DNA from: Bacillus infantis
GTDB taxonomy: Bacteria; Bacillota; Bacilli; Bacillales; Cytobacillaceae
Assembly (NCBI RefSeq): GCF_020171945.1
Contig: NZ_JAIVAP010000016.1
Span: 1-64,000 of the forward strand
Reading direction: 5' to 3'
Length of the DNA: 64,000 bases
Position numbers and translations under genes: made by a program
Shown: one piece after another, positions 60,098 to 64,000 of the stretch
How positions within the stretch are numbered: the first letter of the stretch is position 1
Layout: each line of letters begins with the position of its first letter
The notes under the pieces: generated by a model
The model's database searches: none
The model's input: only the letters and a program-made list of their open reading frames with translations
Told to the model about the DNA's origin: nothing

Positions 60098-60512
60098 TAT
60101 TCGGGCCATTGCGATCTGTGTGTTCAGAAAAGATGACTCGATACTTGTGGCTGAGGGGTTCGACAAAGTTAAGCGGGACTATTTCTATCGTCCGATTGGC
60201 GGAGGGATTGAGTTTGGCGAAAAAAGCACTGAAGCGCTGGAAAGAGAAGTGTTCGAGGAAATTGGGGCAAACGTTAGGAATCTCATTCATTTAGGCACCC
60301 TTGAAAATATCTTTACCTACAATGGGATTCCCCGCCATGAGTTCGTTTTTGTCTATGATGGGGAGTTTGTTGACGCATCCTTCTATCAAAAACCATCTTT
60401 TATGGGTCTTGAGGATAATGGGGAAGAGTTCAAGTTAATGTGGAAGCCCCTCAATGAGTTTCGGGATAAGGGATTAAGGCTCGTCCCTGAGGAACTATTA
60501 GCGCTGATGTAA
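60084..60512 (+). CDS. NUDIX hydrolase
   Basis: A 142-residue protein with the Nudix box GGGIEFGEKSTEALEREVFE then EIG at about 34-56. HEFVFVYDGEFVD forms the following strand. Substrate is unknown. ATG 60084 lies behind GGAGGGACAGG and overlaps the upstream small gene. The frame is open from 60036. Confidence 0.85.
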   Translation: MIRNNIRAIAICVFRKDDSILVAEGFDKVKRDYFYRPIGGGIEFGEKSTEALEREVFEEIGANVRNLIHLGTLENIFTYNGIPRHEFVFVYDGEFVDASFYQKPSFMGLEDNGEEFKLMWKPLNEFRDKGLRLVPEELLALM

Positions 60513-60530
60513 TAGATAGGGGGAGTAAGG

Positions 60531-60968
60531 TTGAAAAAGATGCTCTTTTTATTTTTTGCCTTGATGTTCTTAGCTGCCTGTTCGAAAGAAGTGAACACTT
60601 ATGACTATCGATTTGTCGGGGAAAGCGACCATTGGGAAGCGGAATACGTTTTTAAAGGTACAGAGGAGTGGGGCGAAAAAAATGGAAGGCGCACATACTC
60701 TAACGAAAATAGTGATGAGTTTTTTCTGGAGTATAAAGGTCCTCTAGAAGAGCTTTCATCCCTGAAAAACCTTGAGTACTCTTATGAAGCTTCAGCAGGG
60801 AGCGGAAGCGGCGCAACAAAATTTGATGCACCGCCGACGGAGAAGGTTTTTAAAAGCGGCGTATCTTCAGAGAATACCGGCACAGTGAACGAGGATGATA
60901 TTATCAAAGTTTATGTAAAATGGGATGATGCCGAGGAGACTTTTGAGTTGCACAGAGAAAAGCAGTAA
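60531..60968 (+). CDS. Lipoprotein of unknown function
   Basis: A 145-residue protein with lipobox LAAC (Cys17). It is followed by a beta-rich mature part (WEAEYVFKGTEEWGEKNGRR, VYVKWDDAEETFEL) that resembles small Bacillus lipoproteins of unknown role. It starts at TTG 60531, behind GGGGGAGTAAGG. It is probably co-transcribed with the NUDIX gene 18 bases upstream. Confidence 0.7.
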   Translation: MKKMLFLFFALMFLAACSKEVNTYDYRFVGESDHWEAEYVFKGTEEWGEKNGRRTYSNENSDEFFLEYKGPLEELSSLKNLEYSYEASAGSGSGATKFDAPPTEKVFKSGVSSENTGTVNEDDIIKVYVKWDDAEETFELHREKQ

Positions 60969-61001
60969 ACTTTTAAACTTGTAAAAGAGAGGTTCGGGTT
61001 A

Positions 61002-61544
61002 ATGTCTGTAAAAAAACGGTTTTTCATTGGAATGGCCATTGCGGCGGTTTTCTCCTTCATTTGGCTTCTGCCTGCACGGGGGAGCGAGGCAAAAATTGCT
61101 GATGAGATAGCGAAAAAAACAAACGGAGTCAGTATAGACCATATCGAAATGATTGATAACCATCTATCCGTTGCTTTCCTGCACACTGCAGCAGGTGAGG
61201 AAAGGGAATTGTATTTAGAGAGGTCGTTATTTTCTTGGGAGGCCAAAAAAGAGTTTGCCTTTACACCGGAAGGAATACATGACCCGATCCACCTTGCCTT
61301 CTTCAATTCGCCATTTACAGGTGAAGAAGAATTCAACGCTGTGATTCTTCGGGTATTTGATAAAGAGATAGACCGTGTTGAGATAGTAAAGGGAAAGCAA
61401 ACCCTTCACAGCTTCAAGCTTCTTACTAAAGCTGCGGATGAAAAGTTTGGACTATTCAGAACAGATAGCGATGAAATCTATGATGCTGAATATATTGCTT
61501 ACAATGCAGAAGGTGAAGTGGTTTTTAAGAACAAGTTATCTTAG
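61002..61544 (+). CDS. Secreted or anchored protein, unknown function
   Basis: A 180-residue protein with an N-terminal hydrophobic segment (about 6-24) followed by ARGSEAK, which could be a signal-peptidase site, and a mixed alpha/beta domain. No family is recognised. ATG 61002 follows AGAGAGG at a nine-base spacing. Confidence 0.62.
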   Translation: MSVKKRFFIGMAIAAVFSFIWLLPARGSEAKIADEIAKKTNGVSIDHIEMIDNHLSVAFLHTAAGEERELYLERSLFSWEAKKEFAFTPEGIHDPIHLAFFNSPFTGEEEFNAVILRVFDKEIDRVEIVKGKQTLHSFKLLTKAADEKFGLFRTDSDEIYDAEYIAYNAEGEVVFKNKLS

Positions 61545-61582
61545 AAGCCTGTCCCTTTGTCCCAGAATGGAGGATCTAATCA

Positions 61583-62053
61583 ATGAAGATGATTACTTTT
61601 GGAGAAAAAATTGAGCGAATTGAATATACGAGCAGGCCGGCTGTCTACGGACTGTTTTTTCACCCGGAGAATGGGAAAGTGGCTGTCATACAGACGGGTA
61701 ATGGAAAGTATTTTCTTCCCGGCGGAGGAATTGAGACCAGGGAGACACATGAAGAATGTATGAAAAGAGAGGCTCTTGAAGAAATGGGGGCCGAGATTGA
61801 ACTTGGTCCTTTTCTGGGGCACGCCAGAAGGTATTTTTACTCTACCAATGAATATAAATACTATTTGAGTGAAGGATATTTCTACTTATGTGAAATCGCC
61901 AAGCAAATAAGCCCGCCGCTGGAAGAGGACCATACCTTAATATGGCTGGATTCCTTGGATGCTGAAGCAGGTCTGTTTCATGAGCACCAGAGGTGGGCAG
62001 TGAAGGAAGCGTTGAAGAAAGTACATAGCCTAAGCAAGGGGGAAAGCAAATGA
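61583..62053 (+). CDS. NUDIX hydrolase
   Basis: A 156-residue protein with the Nudix box GGGIETRETHEECMKREALE then EMG at about 49-71. YEYTSRPAVYGLFF-like N-terminal strands precede it. ATG 61583 follows GGAGG. It overlaps the NIPSNAP gene by four bases. Confidence 0.85.
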   Translation: MKMITFGEKIERIEYTSRPAVYGLFFHPENGKVAVIQTGNGKYFLPGGGIETRETHEECMKREALEEMGAEIELGPFLGHARRYFYSTNEYKYYLSEGYFYLCEIAKQISPPLEEDHTLIWLDSLDAEAGLFHEHQRWAVKEALKKVHSLSKGESK

Positions 62054-62409
62054 TTTACCGAAGAAAAAGCTATAAAGTGGATGAAAGCATTGTAGATGAT
62101 TTCAATCTTCATTTTAATCAGACGCTGCTGCCGGCCCAGCTGAAATACGGGTCAAGGCTGGTCGGAAGATGGATGGGACAGCCGGCAGAAGGGGCTGTCG
62201 AAATCTTTGCGATATGGCAATATGACAGCCATGAAGCATATGAAAATATTGAAAACAATGTGAGAAATGATAAAGAGCACGTCCAGCGTGTGCAGGATTG
62301 GTTTGAGAAAATGGGCGGCAGGGAGAATCTGGGCAGGATATTTTTTAAGGTGGATGAGGACTTTTTGGAGACTACGGTACCTGAAAGCAGCACGATTCTT
62401 TCATTATAG
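62050..62409 (+). CDS. NIPSNAP family protein
   Basis: A 119-residue single-domain protein of the dimeric alpha/beta-barrel type. MIYRRKSYKVDESIVDDFNL, LVGRWMGQPAEGAVEIFAIW and DKEHVQRVQDWFEKMGG are the NIPSNAP features. Biochemical role is unknown. The start overlaps the NUDIX stop (ATGA). Confidence 0.8.
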   Translation: MIYRRKSYKVDESIVDDFNLHFNQTLLPAQLKYGSRLVGRWMGQPAEGAVEIFAIWQYDSHEAYENIENNVRNDKEHVQRVQDWFEKMGGRENLGRIFFKVDEDFLETTVPESSTILSL

Positions 62410-62448
62410 CAGTGAAAAAAGATCAAGTATCAGTTGCGAGGAGAAAAG

Positions 62449-62712
62449 GTGAACAATAAGGAGGCAGGCCCATTGAAAAAATTCTTTTTGTCATTGACCG
62501 GCGGAATCCTGCTTGGCGGCATCCTATCATACTTTTTCCTGGACTATGAGGACTCAAATTATGTTTTGCTGAACTATTATGGAGAAGATAAGAAGATAGT
62601 AAAAGAATGGGATTTTTAATTTATCTCCAATTCGGGCTTTATCATTATAGGATTGTCAGTTCTGATTTATTTAATATGGACGTATTTCGAGAGAAAATCT
62701 GATGGTGCTTGA
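62449..62712 (+). pseudogene. Small two-span membrane gene interrupted by an in-frame stop
   Basis: Starting at GTG 62449 behind GAGGAG, the frame encodes a membrane span (FFLSLTGGILLGGILSYFF) and then stops at TAA 62617-62619. The same frame continues without a break as FISNSGFIIIGLSVLIYLIW and a basic tail to TGA 62712, a second clean span. One nonsense change (or sequencing error) would explain this. A 56-residue N-terminal product is still possible. Confidence 0.6.
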
Positions 62713-62718
62713 GGTGTA

Positions 62719-62928
62719 ATTAATCGTTTTTTCTAACCAGTGGGGTAAGCGGTGGAGCATTCCGCCGGGAAAACTGGCATCAGTGCTTACTGACATTGCA
62801 GGCTGGATCCCCTATGTTCTAGGAGTTGCGTTAATACCATCAGGCATCTTGATTTATTTATCAATAAAAATGATTGAAAAGGAGGGAGAAGGCAGTTGTT
62901 CCGGAACCTAATCCTCTTAATTGGTTTA
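62719..62928 (+). other. Open frame without a clear start, membrane-gene remnant
   Basis: The frame 62719-62928 encodes QWGKRWSIPPGKL and a span IAGWIPYVLGVALIPSGILI (62799-62858), then overlaps the lipoprotein start. No ATG, GTG or TTG with a ribosome binding site precedes the span, so I treat it as a remnant or a gene with an unusual start. Confidence 0.4.
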
Positions 62929-63279
62929 ACGCTTTTCACATCTGCGGGGTGCACTAACGGAGGAGAAAGCGCCGCGGTTTCCATTGACAGCATTGATGCC
63001 AAAGAGGTCTTAAGGCTGAATCCTGATGCTGATATTTTTCAGTATGAGGGTGTTATCTATCAAACGAATATAGATTGGGTTAATGAATTGTCTTTAAAAA
63101 AGGACGATCAAATTGGTGAAATACAATCCAGAAATGAGAAAGATACAGATTTTGAAAATGGAATGTCGAATAAGCTGCCTGTCGGAGTCAAAATTTTCTC
63201 TGCAAAGGAAAGAAGAGATATCTTACTTGTAGAGTCCGAGGGGAAGGTTTTGAAGTACCTTGCCATTGTTGAGGGATAA
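62896..63279 (+). CDS. Lipoprotein, paralog of the one at 53042
   Basis: A 127-residue protein with lipobox SAGC (Cys19). It shares ADIF, IVY/VIY, QIGEI and NKLPVG blocks with the lipoprotein at 53042-53422. It starts at TTG 62896 with AAGGAGGG nine bases upstream. Function is unknown. Confidence 0.75.
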   Translation: MFRNLILLIGLTLFTSAGCTNGGESAAVSIDSIDAKEVLRLNPDADIFQYEGVIYQTNIDWVNELSLKKDDQIGEIQSRNEKDTDFENGMSNKLPVGVKIFSAKERRDILLVESEGKVLKYLAIVEG

Positions 63280-63377
63280 TGGATGAGTTATGATGTACAC
63301 TGAAGTCCATTTAGGATATTGCCAACCAGGCTTTTTTTGACTGTTCTGACTGCGAAAGTGCAGAAAGCAGGTGAAGT

Positions 63378-63647
63378 ATGGCTGAATTAACCAGGCTGTC
63401 ATTTTTATGCGTCGCCATCAATCTAATTTCAAATATACTGTTTTTCCTTATAGGGAGCTTAGGCGGATTCTTTACAATGCTATTAACTTTAAGCAATCTG
63501 GTATTGCCGGGTTTTCTGTCGTTTACAGGGGTTCTTTTAGGAATTGGGGCATTAGTGTTAAAAGAACCAATCATAAAATCCTTGCTGGCCATAGCAGCAA
63601 ATATAGGGTATGTGCTGGTTTTCTTTTCTGTTTTTAAAAATTTTTAA
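63378..63647 (+). CDS. Small membrane protein
   Basis: An 89-residue protein with three spans (about 8-30, 34-57, 65-85) and very few charged residues. ATG 63378 follows GCAGGTGAAG. No family is recognised. Confidence 0.5.
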   Translation: MAELTRLSFLCVAINLISNILFFLIGSLGGFFTMLLTLSNLVLPGFLSFTGVLLGIGALVLKEPIIKSLLAIAANIGYVLVFFSVFKNF

Positions 63648-63787
63648 AAGATTACAGGATGGGAAAATGATGTATTTTGTTGATGCCGATCAATAGGTAT
63701 AGCAAAGATTAAGAGTTGGATGGCCTTCCGTTTACGTTTTCAGAAGCATAATTCTCCCTGCTCGAACACTGAATAATTTTCATATAC

Positions 63788-63822
63788 AGAAAAAAACAGG
63801 CCCTACATATATAGGGCCTGTC
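63788..63822 (-). terminator. Terminator of the cold-shock gene
   Basis: ACAGGCCCTA pairs with TAGGGCCTGT around TATATATG. On the minus strand it is followed by seven T (plus-strand A run at 63790-63796). Confidence 0.92.
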
Positions 63823-63837
63823 TGTATTATCCGAAGA

Positions 63838-64000
63838 TTAAGCTTTTTGAACGTTAGCTGCTTGAGGTCCGCGAGCACCTTGCTCAACGTCAAAAGTTAC
63901 TTTTTGACCTTCGTCTAAAGATTTGAATCCTTCGCTTTGAATAGCTGAGAAGTGTACGAATACATCGTCTCCACCTTCGCGTTCGATGAAGCCAAAACCT
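63838..64000 (-). CDS. Cold-shock protein (CspA family), 5' end outside the window
   Basis: The last 54 residues of a cold-shock-domain RNA chaperone. RNP1 is GFGFIE, RNP2 is DVFVHFSAI, and the C terminus is [18 protein letters not shown]. It binds single-stranded RNA and DNA and melts secondary structure. About a dozen N-terminal residues lie beyond base 64000. Confidence 0.95.
   Translation of the reverse strand, partial: GFGFIEREGGDDVFVHFSAIQSEGFKSLDEGQKVTFDVEQGARGPQAANVQKA

Noticed and set aside
1-64000. Prophage, integrative element or IS copies other than the RAYT
   Set aside because: No integrase, phage structural genes, tRNA-associated direct repeats or IS terminal repeats were seen.

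Overview
The window looks like the chromosome of a Bacillaceae species (a Bacillus or Cytobacillus/Mesobacillus-type Firmicute). The reasons are strong AGGAGG-type ribosome binding sites, frequent GTG and TTG starts, textbook Fur and Zur boxes, a T-box leader, a SinR-like regulator, a yclNOPQ siderophore operon and a SigM-like sigma factor. I see no prophage, plasmid or CRISPR signature. Most genes lie on the + strand.

The dominant feature is a dispersed, imperfectly palindromic 27-bp repeat. I counted about 65 copies at 26 intergenic sites, mostly as tandem doublets or arrays of up to six or seven. The left arm is close to GAGCCAAGGGGAC and the right arm close to GTCCCTTGGCTC. In a doublet a T-rich linker (about TTTTTGAGACTG) joins a copy starting GAGCC to a copy starting GGGCC. 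A Y1 HUH transposase of the REP-associated type (RAYT, 199-960) is flanked by these repeats, so the window reads as a RAYT/REP system in a Gram-positive. Every doublet has the same orientation, whichever way the neighbouring genes point. Many copies start inside the stop codon of the upstream gene (TGA or TAG shared with GAGCC) and look like portable hairpin-plus-T-tract terminators. Some have altered genes: a NUDIX protein with a repeat-encoded tail, a 5'-truncated SnoaL-like gene, and an anti-sigma/HXXEE junction. No copies occur between about 23.1 and 41.0 kb, 41.1 and 49.8 kb, or after 59.75 kb.

Layout. 0-1.2 kb: RAYT and repeats. 1.2-5.8 kb: Fur-controlled petrobactin-type siderophore uptake (yclNOP, yclQ) and an HmoA-like heme monooxygenase. 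5.8-7.6 kb: diguanylate cyclase and small membrane proteins. 7.6-9.8 kb: ECF41 sigma factor with an FAD oxidoreductase. 10.1-12.3 kb: SigM/YhdL-like sigma and anti-sigma pair plus an HXXEE membrane protein. 12.4-18.1 kb: DegV protein, two tandem sigma/anti-sigma fusion paralogs, NUDIX. 18.2-22.9 kb: TetR regulator, MMPL exporter and a secreted YhgE/Pip-like partner. 23.2-30.0 kb: chemoreceptor, permease, a c-di-GMP riboswitch in front of a PAS-GGDEF gene, DmpA-type peptidase, DUF4085 protein.

30.2-41.0 kb: a SinR-like regulator with its own operator, an acyltransferase, and a Gram-positive Pel exopolysaccharide operon (pelD-E-A-F-G plus a DUF4832 protein). PelD here is fused to a sugar-nucleotide epimerase and has no GGDEF receptor domain. 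41.1-49.8 kb: T-box/asnS, EamA transporter, Gfo/Idh/MocA oxidoreductase, YitT protein, small membrane proteins, Zur-controlled zinT, TerC. 49.8-57.0 kb: small accessory genes separated by repeats, then a minus-strand operon of DICT protein, ECF S-component and chemoreceptor. 57.4-64.0 kb: SDR-type protein, glutamate-synthase-family FMN protein, NUDIX and lipoprotein genes, decaying small membrane genes, and a cold-shock gene cut by the window end.

Genes and regulators were identified by reading motifs. No database search was run.
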